Below, one piece after another: positions 32,833 through 44,770 of a stretch of DNA of 64,000 nucleotides. This DNA is from Iris pallida. Lineage: Eukaryota > Streptophyta > Magnoliopsida > Asparagales > Iridaceae. Position 1 is the first letter of the stretch; each line of letters begins with the position of its first letter. A program made the position numbers and the translations under genes. The notes beneath the pieces were generated by a model, which saw nothing but the letters and a program-made list of their open reading frames with translations, was not told where the DNA came from and did no database searches. The stretch covers positions 20,099,988 to 20,163,987 of the forward strand of contig JANAVB010003400.1 of assembly GCA_029216955.1 (NCBI GenBank), in the 5' to 3' direction.

Positions 32833-33650
32833 AATATCTGGTCGGAATCGTCGTTGCTACTGTTTTACTAGCTTAGCTTTGGATGAGATATTTAGACGGT
32901 ACATAACAACTTTAGTGTCCAAGCCTGGCATGTCTTCATAGCTCCATGAAAAGACGTCAATGTATTCTCTTATAAGCTGTATAATAGATTGTCATTCTTC
33001 GCTAGATAGACTTTTGCTGATGAAGATTGGTTTAAGAGATGATTCATCTCCTAAATTAACTTGGACGACTTCATCTTAAGTAGGTGGTTTACGTTGTTCG
33101 AAACATAACTTCCATCTAGTGTCCATCTTTTGAGCCCATTGTTCAAGCTCGATCGATTGGACATCTTCTGCAGTTTGGTCAACCGACACCATGTTGACGG
33201 ACAAAGTTGATTTGAACATGTCTCCAACGCTGGAGAACAACGATCTGCTTCGACGTCTAATCTTTCAAGAGTTGTTGGAGGAGTAACATAACCCAAACCA
33301 ACACCATTTTGTTGATAATAGTTCTCGGGTTTGCCTGGAGGAGCAAAGTGACGTATTGGCAATCGTTGTCCTTGACCGTAGTTTAGACCCTAGTCGCTTT
33401 TCATATCATATCCCATGTTCTGGATAATATTCTTGGCTTGCCAACTATATCGGTAAAGTTATATTTTTTCAGAGTCATAGTCAGCTTTAGTGTTATGATT
33501 GGAAGAAGTAGAGTCCAGAACGAACTTTCTTTCGCCAATTATTCAACCGAAGATGATCAATTCTTCACCATTCTTTCTAGCTGGAACGATGAAGTAGTGG
33601 ATATCTTCTAGCCTGACTTTTTCTTGTAGACGAGACGTCGTGACCGGCAT

Positions 33651-34589
33651 TTAAAGATGGAGTCCTATGCCATGCTCTAGGGCATATATCGTACCTATGT
33701 ACTGGTTTACAGATTGGTAGACATCGGAGTAATTCAAAGATAAACCTTTACTTAAAAAATATGCAAGTTCTTCTTCAGGGATAACATCATCCACTGAAGG
33801 TACATTATTTTGAGTATTGATATACTCATTGAGGGGATCATTGTCTGGAACATGAACCACAGACTTGGCCAAGTTTGCCACATAGGATAACTCTTCAGGA
33901 TTGTGAGGACGGACTTCAGCAGGTTCTACCCAAGGTGTTTTGCGAAGGGTGATGGTCAAGGGTTTGACCTGATCAGGATTCTTATTTTTAACCCAGATTG
34001 TGAGAGGCTTTGGAGTACTTTTTGGAGTAGTACGTCCTTTGACTCGGATAATCAGGAGACCATCACTGGTGGATGAATTAACTTCAGCTTCATCGTCAGC
34101 TTCGTTGCCATCGTCTTTGGGAGGTTGAGATTGATAAAGTACCGAATCTCCGTAGTAGGCTTCAATGCCCTTAAAAGGATCGATATCGGCAAACTCCGTC
34201 TTCATGATGCCATCACCGTTGACATACTTGAAGCACTGGTGAAGTGTAGAAGGAACGATCATGTTTTCGTGTATCCACGGACGTTCCAATAAGACGTTGT
34301 AGGATACATTGGCATCAATTACATAGCAAGAAACCTCTGTTCGAAAATTGCCAATCTGGCACTTGAGATGGAGCTTGCCCAGCGCGTGGCTTCTCCTAGC
34401 TTTGAAAGCCATGATAGTTGTATTGGTTGCAGATAGCTTGTGCAGAGGGATTCCTAGAATTTGGAGTAAACTTCTAAGAATAATGCTGAGGAAGGAACCT
34501 GGATCGATATGCATCTGATCCACCTTAATTGCCCCAATATACCCTGTATAGTACAGAGGTCTATCATGACGATTGTTTTTGAGTAGCAT
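33651..34589 (-). pseudogene. Element B protease and following linker
   Basis: The protease shows HIDPGSFLSI (about 34495) with the same Asp-Pro-Gly-Ser as A and D, and YNVLLERPWIHE (about 34270). A proline-rich linker with repeats like KPLTIxxR follows (about 33900-34050). Upstream, 34596-34826 is in the same frame after one stop. Confidence 0.8.
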
Positions 34590-34595
34590 GTCCTC

Positions 34596-36607
34596 CTATG
34601 AAAAGGTGATGTTAGGCACCACTTCCATAGTGCTGTGGTAGTGAGGACATGAGACGGGATCTTCAGCGGGGGCTTTGACTTCAGCGAGATAAGAATCGGC
34701 ATGTAGTAATACCTCACTTAAGGCCTTTCGTATTTCTTTGGAGAGTCGCAATAGATCAAACAAAGACAACCTGGCAGGTGTATTGGCCAGCTGTGCCAGT
34801 ATGTCAAAGTTGTAAGGCCGATCCATGCCTTCGGAAGCTGGCGCCTTCAGAGACTTGTCAAATCGCGTCTCCTTCTTCTTGGCTTTATCGTTAGTTGAGG
34901 GCTTAGATGGACCGACTTCTGAACATGTGGGGGCAGCAGGAGCTTAAGAAGGTACTGCATCTTCTTGTGCGGGATCATAAGTCCGTAGGTAAATCTTCCC
35001 AGATCGCGTCTCGTCAGATAGAACTTCGTAAATGGAAGAAAACAAAATATGGCATGATTTATATTTCTTGCCCCTCTTTACTTTGGAAGATATCACCCCC
35101 TGCGTTATTTCTTGCACAAGGTCCGAATGGACCCACATGATCTCACCACGTTCAGTCATGAGTGGTACCAAGGTTGAGTTGCGAGCTGGCGGCAGGTTGA
35201 CAACTTCTATTATTGCCTTAGGGATTGGGACTATGCCGTCTGGGACTTTTGTGGGAGAAAAGTCACCAAATTGAAGAGAGATCGTGTTAGAAGATACGAC
35301 CTTGTCTTCAGTTTCGAGGTTGATCACTTGGCTGTCGATAAGCTGTTGTATCTTCTTCTTCAGGACGATGCAATCCTTGGTAGAGTGGTGCACGTACTGA
35401 TGATAAAGACAGTACTTGGGATCGTTGAGTTGGTTCGCCTCCGCAGGACGTCGTGGTGGAGGCGATGTCAGTTTATTATCTTTAATCAATGTGTGAAAAA
35501 TGGTAATAACATCATCCTCGTCAAAGGAAAAAGTCTCCTTAGGTTAGTCAGGAGCGCCCTGAGAATTGGAAGCTCCCTTGGAAGTGTCGACCATTAAGAC
35601 TTATTTCCCTTTACCTCCACGGACAAGGATAGTTTGAGGGTGCTTGCCTTTGTCTTCAGATTTGGGTGGCTTCAACCCAGTAATTCCAGATTAGGGACGT
35701 CATTTTCAGCAGCATCAGCGGTCCCAATGAAAGCAGGCCATGTATCATACTTATGTATATCCAGACAGAACTTTACTGTAGGAAGGAAGTTATGTCGATA
35801 AGTATCCATAAGTTCGGAGTCTGGTATACCGAAGGGCATCTTCAATGCTATTCGCCAGAAGCGTTCGATAAAAGCAATAACAGACTCAGTCCTTCATCGC
35901 TTGGTCTCGATGAGGGTGTACATACTAACATGCATGCCACTCTCATAAAACCTGTTGAGGAATAACCTCTCCAAATCTTTAAAGGAATTAATACAACCGT
36001 CAGGCAGACTGCAGAACCATTAAAAAGCTATACCCTACAAGGTGCTAATAAACAGCTTTGACAAGAATGGATCGTCCCTGGATAAGTGTAGAGTCTGCGT
36101 GTTGAAGTATGTCATGTGTTGGCGAGGAGAAGTTATCCCGTCAAATAAATTTAGCGTCAATGGCTTGTAGTTAGGAGGACAAGTAGCATTCTCCCATTCA
36201 GAAGGATATGGTTGAGATATCCCCATCTTCTGAAGCTTGTCTTTGTGTGAGATCGTATCGAGACGGGCAATAAGAGAATCAATTGCATCTTGTTGATTGA
36301 GCAGATATTGAGAAATGGCTGTTGTACAGTTGTCAGACGTCGTTGGTGAAGGACCACCCCCATCATTTGTAAGATTTGGAGGAGGTGCAACGGAATGATA
36401 CTCCTTCTGTAGTGAAGGATGGTTGTTGCTATGAGCCGGACTAACGTGAGCTGAGACATTTGGTTGAGGTGGAGGAACAGCCCCAACGGTTTGGACTGCC
36501 ATGATATTGGTAATCATATCAGTGATCTTGGCAAATGTTGTTTCAAGACTCTCTAGCCGTTTGTTGGTCTGATCACTGGCTTCTTCAGGTCTCTCTCCAT
36601 CTTCCAT
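34596..36607 (-). pseudogene. Element B gag
   Basis: The N-terminal gag part (36607-36035) ends in LNLFDGITSPRQHM. The core continues in decayed frames (about 36034-35700; WFCSLPDG-like and FIERF-like blocks). The knuckle CLYHQYVHHSTKDC lies near 35400 in ORF 35489-34944. Frameshifts occur near 36030 and 35500, with a stop near 34944. Collinear with gag of A and D. Confidence 0.8.
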
Positions 36608-37394
36608 GTACGCAGATTATATACGAGGATGAATTGAGGAGACAGTAAAACTAGTGCTGATACTGTCTGTCTCTGAGTTGAAAAGACCCTCATCTTCAGG
36701 TAGGGGAGGTAGATAGTCACCGTCGGACTCAGAGAGATCATCGTCATCTGAAAGGCTACCCCCGGTGTGAAGGTCATCTGCTTCAGACTCTGAGGGCATA
36801 CTACCCCTACCTGAAGGATCATCACCTCCAGCTTGGGAGTCCTCATCATTTATATGAAATCTTGTCCTTGACCGAGTACCCATATAGACTCCTTCTGATG
36901 TAACAGCTCGCTGGCTATCTGTTGGCAAACTTCTTCTTCTTCTGTTTGCAGAACTGAGAGAAAAAGTTGGGTTCGTGGTCCACCTTCTTTGATTGGGGCT
37001 CCCATAAGGAGGACCCCATGAAGCCATGTTGGATGAAATACATAGCGGCTGTTCATCATCAGAGCAATGCAGTCATCGAAACACGGACTGCTTCTGAGGC
37101 ACTCTCGTTGCTTTAGAGCAGCAACAGTTGATGATAATACTGGTGTACGGATATATGCCACGAATTGTCTTATCCTCCCTTGCTTTATGCTTATGATTTA
37201 TCATGTCACATAAATCAGCGAAAGGGAGTTTTGCCTTAAAACCCATGTCACATGCATCGCCGAGCTTTGCATATGGGTTTGTAAGGAGAGTTGGCACATC
37301 CAGACTTAGTTCACGTGCAGGGGTAACCCCCATACCTAAGTTCTGTGATGACCTTGAAGACAGTCCTGTGCTATACGCGTTGGGGCCTATCTTT

Positions 37395-37930
37395 TTGCTG
37401 TGGGCGCATAAACCCTGGAGTCTGCCTTTGGGCGCATGCTTCCCAGAAGTCCTGGCAACATGCCTGAGCTTCCTGGATGTGGGTGCATAGTATGGGTCAG
37501 CAGAGCTTGGGCGCATAGACTTGGGTACATGACCCTGGGCGTATAGTCTGTCAAAGACAGAAGTCTTCTAGCCAGAGTTATACGCCCACACACCCTCTTG
37601 GGCGTATAGCTTTGGGCACATACTTTGTGAAGCAGTGTTGTTTTCTCCCAGTTTTGCCTTCTTCATTTGTGAGCCTCGTTGAGTTTGCCCAGAGCGTCGA
37701 ACACTTCGATTCTTGGCATCGTAGTGTTTTTCTTTGTCAAGTCTCGAGCGTTGAACACTCTGTTGTTGATTACACAAGAAAGAAGTTGTTGGGCTAGTAG
37801 AGCCCGGAACGGTATGCGCCTTTTTTATTTGTGGAGCTTCTATGGCAGAGCTATGCGCCCACAGGGGAGCTCCATGCTCCAACGTGGAAGACCTATGCGC
37901 CCACGTGACAGAGTTCTTTGGTTGCATATC
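37395..37930. repeat. GGGCGCATA motif cluster in element B leader
   Basis: About eleven copies (for example 37401, 37428, 37508, 37538, 37600, 37853, 37894), in both directions. Several are CpG-decay variants (GGGTGCATA, GGGCACATA). The same word is found in this element's LTR U3 and antisense promoter. Confidence 0.8.
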
Positions 37931-38145
37931 TTCTACGATACTGGCAGGATATGCACCACGAGCCTTCGGAAGCCAAGTCTTGCGAGACTTCTTCGGTTTC
38001 ACTAATTTTGAGGGAGTAGTGTCGTCCCTTGAGAGCATCTCTTCAAACGCCTGCTGATCGAACTTCACGATCAATATCTTCTGAGTGCTCCCCACTTTAT
38101 CGGTATCGGATTGCGTCACCACCTTCTCGTCAGAGAAAAAGGTAG

Positions 38146-38163
38146 TCTCCAGCAGAGTCGCCA
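38146..38163 (-). promoter_or_regulatory. Primer binding site of element B
   Basis: TGGCGACTCTGCTGGAGA on the minus strand, 17 of 18 bases equal to A's PBS. A TTTT spacer separates it from the LTR. Confidence 0.85.
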
Positions 38164-38167
38164 TTTT

Positions 38168-38940
38168 TGTGGCACACAAAAATAAAGAAGAAATATTGTC
38201 TTTTCTTATTGGCATAAGGCACCATAAATCGAGTACGCCTGAGAGATCCTGCGCTGAGGATCCCCGGGTACAAAAAGAATTCTGAGGAATAGGACGATAG
38301 AAATCGAACGACAGTTGCTCCTTTACTCCGTTGACACTCCGATTACAAAAGTTGGAGAAAACCTAAGAAAATTGCTAACTCTCGGCTCACTGGCAAGAAG
38401 GACAGCAATTTGGCTCTTGAAATGCTCTCCATTCTCTGTTTTGAAGGGTATGAGACCCCTTTTTGTAGTCATTTTCGTGCTGGAATGATGTTATGCGCCT
38501 ATATGAGAAAATACACTGATTTTCATGTGGACGCATAGTCCTGCTTTGGGCACATAGAGTGTAGGCGCATGCAGACTGCGTGATCATAGGTTTATCGTGG
38601 GGTTGACGTGGCCGCATGCTTCGGTGCACGACTGCTCGTGAAGACTGACATGGCCGTATGTTTCGGTACACGATTGATCGTGGGTGTTGACCGAGTCGGA
38701 GGGGCTGTCCTGACTTGGGCGTATAGCCTGAAATAGGTCTATGCGCCTCCTTCTGGAGGAGTCCAGAGTGGGCGTATAGGGGGTATATGCCATCAACATG
38801 GGCGCATGGCTTGCTCTGGTGACTTGGACGCATGTGGTATGTCCTGGCTTGGGCGCATATGTCTCTCTGGCTTGGGCGCATATGACTTCCTGGCTTGGGC
38901 ACATGGTTGTTAAGAATACTAAAATTTTCATGCTTCTACA
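38168..38940 (-). repeat. Element B right (5') LTR
   Basis: The 773 bp run from TGTGGCACACAAAAA to CATGCTTCTACA and match the left copy on both sides of solo LTR F. About twelve GGGCGCATA-type motifs lie between 38494 and 38905. Its R-U5 shares the words GATCGA and CTCCTTTACTCCGTTGAC with element D's LTR. Confidence 0.88.
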
Positions 38941-39276
38941 GCTGTGCCCACAAGAATATCAGAACATGCTTCGGTGGAAGTCAATCTTCCAGCGTGTGTA
39001 TCGAAAAAAAGGAAGGCTGCACTTCAATGAAGACTGCATCCCTTGTAGGTCCCTCTAGGCTTCTGTCGAATCTATACTAGATCCTTTGTAGAAGAACAGA
39101 ATTAGTCCCTTTTGTATGGTCCTGATGTGTTTGTACTAGACTTTGGTAGACATGACAATTAAGGGACTTCTCTCCATATCTTCTATTTTGTCTTTTTAGC
39201 GCTGAGCCTTAGTCTTTTGCATCTTTTGCGCTTTGGCGAAGGGATGTCTTCAGCTGAGATTTTTCATGCTTCTTCA
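38941..39276 (-). repeat. Element D left (3') LTR, second part
   Basis: The continuation of 15123-16542 after element B. It ends CATGCTTCTTCA, parallel to B's LTR end, and is followed by a related PPT stretch. No other copy of this part is in view because D's right LTR is cut by H. Confidence 0.65.
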
Positions 39277-40205
39277 AGATCGCCTTCAAAGTGTCCCGAA
39301 CTTGAGTCAAGCTCGGGATATTTTGAATAGAAGCATGAACACGCATTCGGACTGTACGAGCTGGGTGATGGCTGGTGTCATGCCTAACTCTTAGCATTAA
39401 TGGTCTTGAGTCATCATTTCAAAGCATGGGCTCCTGATGGCTTCTTGATATTGGAGCCTCTTGCGTCTTTGCAGGGATCACGAATCTCTTTAGCAGAGGA
39501 GGTTCCGAGTCACGTTCCTTTGGTCACTTACAGTACTGCCATCTGTCATGGAGTGGAGTTTAAGCTTAACTTGTAAGCTTCTTTCTGACCGTTGTCTGGC
39601 TTGAGCTTGGACCATGCGAACAGCCTACACAAAGGACTGTCCTCCTTCAAGAGAAGATTCAGTTGCTTAAACAATAGCCTTGTTTGCTCGATGTTCAGCT
39701 CCGGACGACCATGGAGTTTACTTGAGGCGACTGTCGGTGGCAAATCTTTTTATCCAAATAAGCTGTAGTAGAACTACCATTGGATCTCGAGACGTCCTGC
39801 ATCCTAAATGTCATGGGCGTCAATGGCGTCTCGATCCCTTACTTCTTGAGTTTGTATTGCTTGCCATTCTAACCGAGGAATAGCAATGCCTGCTGCTATG
39901 GTTTCTTTCGCCGGCCAGCTGGGGTGATAGGGGAGACCTGTGCTGGCCTTTATCCCCGGCACAGGCCAGTAGCAGCTTCGGGCGGTGGCTTCCTTTTGAC
40001 CAGGAAGTGATTGGCTCTGTCACCGCCTCGCCCGTACTATTGAGAGCTTGTATCGTAATTTCAGCTTTTTTGCTTCTATGTATGTAACTACGAAGAGTTT
40101 GTAATAGGTCTTTGTATCCACATATTTTTATATGTAGAAGCTTTCTTGTTCCCTTTGCTTTTGTCTCCAGAATAAAGAGGGAATCTTCATAATAGATTTG
40201 CCTGA
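39277..40205. other. Element D interior between 3' LTR and the AGAGGTAATATGG repeats; antisense gene missing
   Basis: It starts with a PPT-like CTTTGAAGGCGATCT (minus, 39277-39291) parallel to B. Unlike A and B it has no PMD-like or coiled-coil reading frame; only short ORFs remain. The antisense gene has been deleted or was never present. Confidence 0.55.
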
Positions 40206-40410
40206 CCAGAGGTAATATGGACATGGTAGGCTTGATCTTTGTTGGGGTATAGAATAACAATCCAGAGGTAATATGGATGTGAACTGTTTTCTAGACCGCC
40301 GAGATAATCATAGAACTGATACGAGAAGAACGACTACTCAGAGGTAATATGGACATGGTAATCGCGTCTTCCAGGCATAGAGGAGCAATCCAGAGGTAAT
40401 GTGGACGTGA
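40206..40410. repeat. AGAGGTAATATGGACATG repeats in element D
   Basis: Four copies (about 40207, 40262, 40339, 40391), spaced 50-80 bp, next to the integrase end. They are kept although D has lost most of pol and the antisense gene. Confidence 0.85.
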
Positions 40411-40520
40411 AGTGCTTCATCTACTTGAGAGAATATATAGGAGGGAGAGCGAGAGATCCCTTTACCAGAACTCATGGACACCCTTTTCAGGGGATATGGG
40501 TGCCTATGCTGCTTCTGTCT

Positions 40521-41000
40521 TCAGACGTAATACTTCTTTAGGAACTTGTCATTGATGGACATCATTAGCAAGTCCCCGTTAGGCTTAGCTAGCCGATAAG
40601 CACCGTTGGAGTATACCGTTTCTATGATGAACAGTCCTTCCCACTTGGGCTCGAACTTTCCAGCCATCTTGTGGGTCATCACCATCGATCTTCGTACTGC
40701 CAAGACGAGGTTGCCCACCTGGTAAGATCTTTCACAAACCTTTCTGTTAAAGGCCCCAGAGAAGCGAGCTTGGTAAAGCTCAAACCTTTGTTGCACGAGC
40801 AAGCACTTTTCATCCAACTCTTCTAGCTCTTGTAATTGCCTGCGCTGATTGTCTTTGATGGTTAACTGATTAGTGATCATGTTAGCAGACAACATCTTCT
40901 TAAAGACTTGACCCATGTTGGTATCGGAGTCCCAAGTTGAGGAGTCAGAAGATTGTGAGTGCCTCATGACTTCTTCTTCTGGATCTTCTGAGGTGGTCAT
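40521..41000 (-). CDS. Element D pol remnant: linker fused to integrase C-terminus by deletion
   Basis: Residues 1-41 match the linker before RT in A (STWDSDTNMG versus the A stretch ending DSDTSIG). From about residue 42 the sequence matches the integrase C-terminus (LQELEELDEK, KWEGLFIIE, SNGAYRL, KFLKKYYV). The junction lies at about 40870-40880. RT, both RNase H domains and the integrase core are gone. The fused frame is still open for 159 codons. Confidence 0.85.
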   Translation of the reverse strand: MTTSEDPEEEVMRHSQSSDSSTWDSDTNMGQVFKKMLSANMITNQLTIKDNQRRQLQELEELDEKCLLVQQRFELYQARFSGAFNRKVCERSYQVGNLVLAVRRSMVMTHKMAGKFEPKWEGLFIIETVYSNGAYRLAKPNGDLLMMSINDKFLKKYYV

Positions 41001-41503
41001 AGGTGTAACATACCCCAGCCCTCGACGAGTACGTTGGTAGTAGTTTTTAGCTTTTTCCTTTGGAGCGTGAATCCGTATGGGAAGACGCCGACCTTTACCA
41101 TAATTGTGCCCCTTGTTGCTATTTAGGTCGTAGCCTATCTTCTGGATAAGATTTTTGCATGCGCCATGTAGCGGTAGAATTATATTTTGTCGCTGTCGAT
41201 GTCTGGGTCTTCCAGAGTTATTTGCTACGAATGCTTTAATCGACCGAATATGATGGGTTCCTCTTCTTTTTTCCTGGCTAGAACTATGAAGTAGGTGCCT
41301 CGGGTAGGGAAAACTCGGCTCACATGGTTGGCAGTTGTCATTTGCATCTGTAGTTTACACAGAGAATTGTCCAGGAAATACTTGGTGTTCCAGCACGCGC
41401 CAGAGTAGTTCGATGACAACTTTCTGTTGATGAAGTGAGATATCTTGTACCGAAGGATTACGTCATTGAAAGAGTGGGCCTCTGTATCGGCACAGACGTA
41501 ATC
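41001..41503 (-). pseudogene. Element D protease-RT linker, decayed
   Basis: Matches A's linker in patches (RRGLGYVTP next to 41000; a degraded block at 41225-41419), with several frame breaks. No catalytic domain. Confidence 0.5.
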
Positions 41504-43503
41504 TTATAGCTCTTCGTCAGTGAGGGCTAGAGCGACCGTCGGAGGAGAAGGAGGACGTCTCCCTTTCAGCTTGACCATCAAGGGAATGGTGGTCGAATAC
41601 TCCTGCGCCTTCATGGTCGGCCTTAGGGACCTCTGGGGTAACTTCATTCGTATAGGCTTCTGACCATCTTCCATCGCCACTAGAGGCGAAGGTGGAGCTT
41701 TGCCCCGAAGCTTAATAACAAGAGGCGCTGACACCTTGGGAGGCCTCCCCTTCAAGTCCTTGGAACGGTTCGATATCAGCAAACTCCGTTTTGATAGTCC
41801 CATCGCTGGCCTCCCCTTTAAGTCCTTGGGGGGTTCTTCGACCACTGCTGCACTTTCTAAAGCTGTCTCTGCCTCGTCATCAGCATCATTGTTTTCGTCA
41901 TCCCAGGGGAATGACTTATATAGATCAGAATCCGTACAGTAGGCTTCAAGTCCTTGGAACGGGTCGATATCAGCGAACTCCGTATTGATAGTCCCATCGC
42001 TGGCCGCATATTTCATGCAATGATGTAGGATGGAAGGGATAATTATGTACTCATGAATCCATGGTCGTCCCAGCAGCATGTTGTAATTTATGTCTATATC
42101 AATGACATAGCAAGTCACTTTAGTGTGAAGGTCGCCGATTTTAGACGAATTTTGCCCAAGGGCTCGCTCTTTCCCGCGTTGAAGCCACTAATTATTGTGT
42201 TCGAGGCTGTCAAACGATGCATCGGAACCCCTAAAGTTTGAAGCAGGCTTCTTGGGATAATACTCAAAGAGGAACCTGGGTCGATGTGGATGCGATCGAC
42301 CTTAATTGCACCTACATACCCCGTATAGTACAGGGGACGGTTATGCCAGTTATTTTTTAGCAGCATGTTTTGCTGGGTGAAAATGATACTAGGAATCACT
42401 TCAACCACGCTGTGGCAATGTGGGCAAGCTACGGAATCCACTTTCGATGGTTGAACCAGGGTAAGGAAGGACTCGGCGTTCTGTAAACCTTTACTGAGCG
42501 CATCTCGGGTCTCCTTAGAGAGACGGAGGAGCTCAAAAAGTGACAATCTAGCCGGAGTATTAGACAGCTGTGTTAGGATATCGAAGTTGTAGGGCTTGAT
42601 AGGCCCGATTGCCGGATCCTTTCTGAGAGGTTTGTCGAAGCGAACCTCCTTCTCTTTATGCTTGTCCAAGGTAGGGGCCCGGGATGGACCCGCCTCTGGT
42701 GCCTCAGGTATATGAGGTGGACCTGCTCCTGATATATCTGGGACAGGGGGAGTATGTGATAGAGAATCCTCCTGGTCTGGAGCCTGGCTCTTCTCTTGCC
42801 TCTGTGCCGAGCGGGTGGTCACCAAAGCATCATCGGTCGATGACGAGACCATGCGACATACCTTGCTTTTCTTTCCTTTGGCAGATAGGGCCGTAGATGT
42901 CATGATGTCGGGAACTAAGTCAAGATATATCCACATGACTTCGCCTTGAGGCATGGAGAACGGGAGGAGCCCTTGAGCGTTGTCCCGTACTAGCGGAAGG
43001 TTGACTACCTCCATCGTCGCCTTTAGAATAGGGAAGACGCCATCTTGTACCTCTATGGCTGGAAAACTCCCGAACTGGAGAGTAAGCATGTTAGCTGTGA
43101 TAGTCTTCTCTTCGTAATCCAACGATATGACGTTGGCGTTAATGAGGCACTGAATTTGCCCCTTCAGCACATAGCAGTCCTGTGTTGAGTGATGGACGTA
43201 TTGGTGATAATAGCAGTACTTGGGATGGTCCACCTTTCCTACTTCATCAGGACGCCTTGGTGCCGGGATAGGCAGTTTGCCACTCTTAATAAGCATCTCG
43301 AAGAGCTCCAGCTTATCCTCGTCATTGAAGGAGTAAGTCTCCCTCGGCCTCTGTATTTTTGCAGACTTGGAGTTCGCTGCTACTGAACCTTTAGAGATGT
43401 TGACGGTCATGGCTTGCTTGTCTTTTCCGTCTTTAGGGTTGTTGCTGGACGAGCGTCTCCGCTTGTCTTCGGGCACAGGAAAGTGTAGCCCCAGGAGCTG
43501 CAC
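41504..43503 (-). CDS. Element D gag C-terminus and protease (one frameshift)
   Basis: The frame 43503-42115 holds the knuckle CYYHQYVHHSTQDC (about 43190) and protease HIDPGSSLSIIP (about 42280). It shifts frame near 42117 into 42118-41504, which has YNMLLGRPWIHE and the proline-rich LKGRPP/LVIKLRG linker. The frame is otherwise long and well kept. A 60-bp segment near 41947-42005 is repeated at 41751-41815 inside the linker. Confidence 0.88.
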
Positions 43504-43551
43504 GTCATGGACTTTCTTTTGTACGGCATCCGTCTCTGTAATAAAAGGCGT

Positions 43552-44656
43552 CTACTCCGTACAGCGAGCACTGTGCCACAATTTTATAGTGGGCAGCATG
43601 TTCTTGCGACAGGAGTCCATAAGCATGGGCTCGGGCATGCCGGATGGTAATCTCAGGGCTGCCTGGCGGAAGCGCTCGATGTATGCACGGACAAGCTCTT
43701 TTTCCTTCTGGACAATTTCCATGAGGGTCGACATGGTCATATCTATGCCTACTTCGTAGAATCGGTCCACGAACCGAGTATTCAGGTTTTTAAATGACGA
43801 GATGCAGTCGTCCGGAAGACTGCAGAACCACTCATAGGCTACCCCATGTAGGGCTCCTATGAATATGTTAGACAGGAGGGCGTCATACTTTGGCAGGTGC
43901 CCCGTTACTGAGGCAAAGTACCTCAAGATTGTCGTGGGACGCCTTCCTTTCATAAGGTGTAGGCGTCTGCGGATTGTATTTGGAAGGATAGACGACGTTG
44001 TCCCACTCGGCAGGGTATGGCTGCCGTATCCCCATCTTCCGGAGCGTTACTTTCTTCTCCTTGGCATTATGACGAGCATACAGCTCCTTGATGGCCTGCT
44101 GTATCTCGGCCGGCATTGCGGAGCCTGTAGCTGATGGAGTAGACGAGGATGGTCCTACCTGATTGGCAGTAGGCAACATGCTGGATTCATCATTGGTTGG
44201 CGGATCACGCACATGTGTAGAGGCAGCGAAGGCCATGCTACTCTTGAGGTCGATTATGACCGAGGACAGGGTCTTCATGGTGTTCGTCAGCGTATCCAAC
44301 TTCGTCTCGAGGACTTTGATACGCCTGAGAGCTTCGTTGTTGTATTCCTCATTGCCATCGACTATGAACACAGACCGAGTGTGAGGGTGACTCGATGGAG
44401 CCGTGGATCCATCACTTTCTGGCTCAAACACCCGAGTCTCGTTGTCCTGAGGATATACCGTAAGCTTGTGATCTTTTTCGAACTCAGTATACTTGCTACC
44501 CCCGGTCTGGTGACTGGCTGCGCCAATAGAGATATCCGTGTCGTATTGTGCCTCGTCATAATGGAACACAGGGTTGTCGTACATAGTAGGAGGCTGGCTA
44601 CCCCTAGTTTTTGATAAGGCACCCAATGCAGATTTGGAACGAGTGCTTTGGAACAC
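43552..44656 (-). CDS. Element D gag N-terminus and core (one frameshift)
   Basis: ORF 44656-43883 carries the gag N-terminus and the RKMGIRQPYPAEWD block that A and B share. ORF 43953-43552 carries the core with YEWFCSLPDDCISSF and RAYIERFRQAALRLP. The two overlap in different frames near 43900, so one small indel separates them. A short break at 43504-43551 precedes the knuckle frame. Confidence 0.85.
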
Positions 44657-44770
44657 ACCTGCACCGGGTACCTTAGCTTTTCTGTTCTCTGACCTCCTCT
44701 TCGATTTAGCAACTGATATGGAAGGATTCTGGAAGGGCTTCTTGAAAGCTCTGGAACCCTGCGCCGCACA

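Larger units (their letters stand above)
36617..38166 (-). pseudogene. Element B leader ORF
   Basis: It begins in the PBS as in A (MATLLETTFFSDEK...) and shares a VKFDQQAFEEM-like block with A and D. The part 37390-37920 holds about eleven GGGCGCATA motifs, so the peptide repeats words such as YAPT and AH. The rest (36617-37161) is in two frames. No known domain. Confidence 0.6.
16543..38940 (-). mobile_element. Element B: Tat-lineage retrotransposon inserted in D's LTR
   Basis: The LTRs are 16543-20239 (split by solo LTR F) and 38168-38940. The minus-strand polyprotein runs from the PBS at 38163 to the integrase end near 29776, and the antisense PMD-like gene is at 20664-29064 (split by solo LTR C). 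The flanks are GCTAC (16538-16542) and GCTGT (38941-38945), an imperfect TSD that would need two changes. D's LTR end motif reappears at 39276, which supports insertion into D. Several frameshifts make it more decayed than A. Confidence 0.85.
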
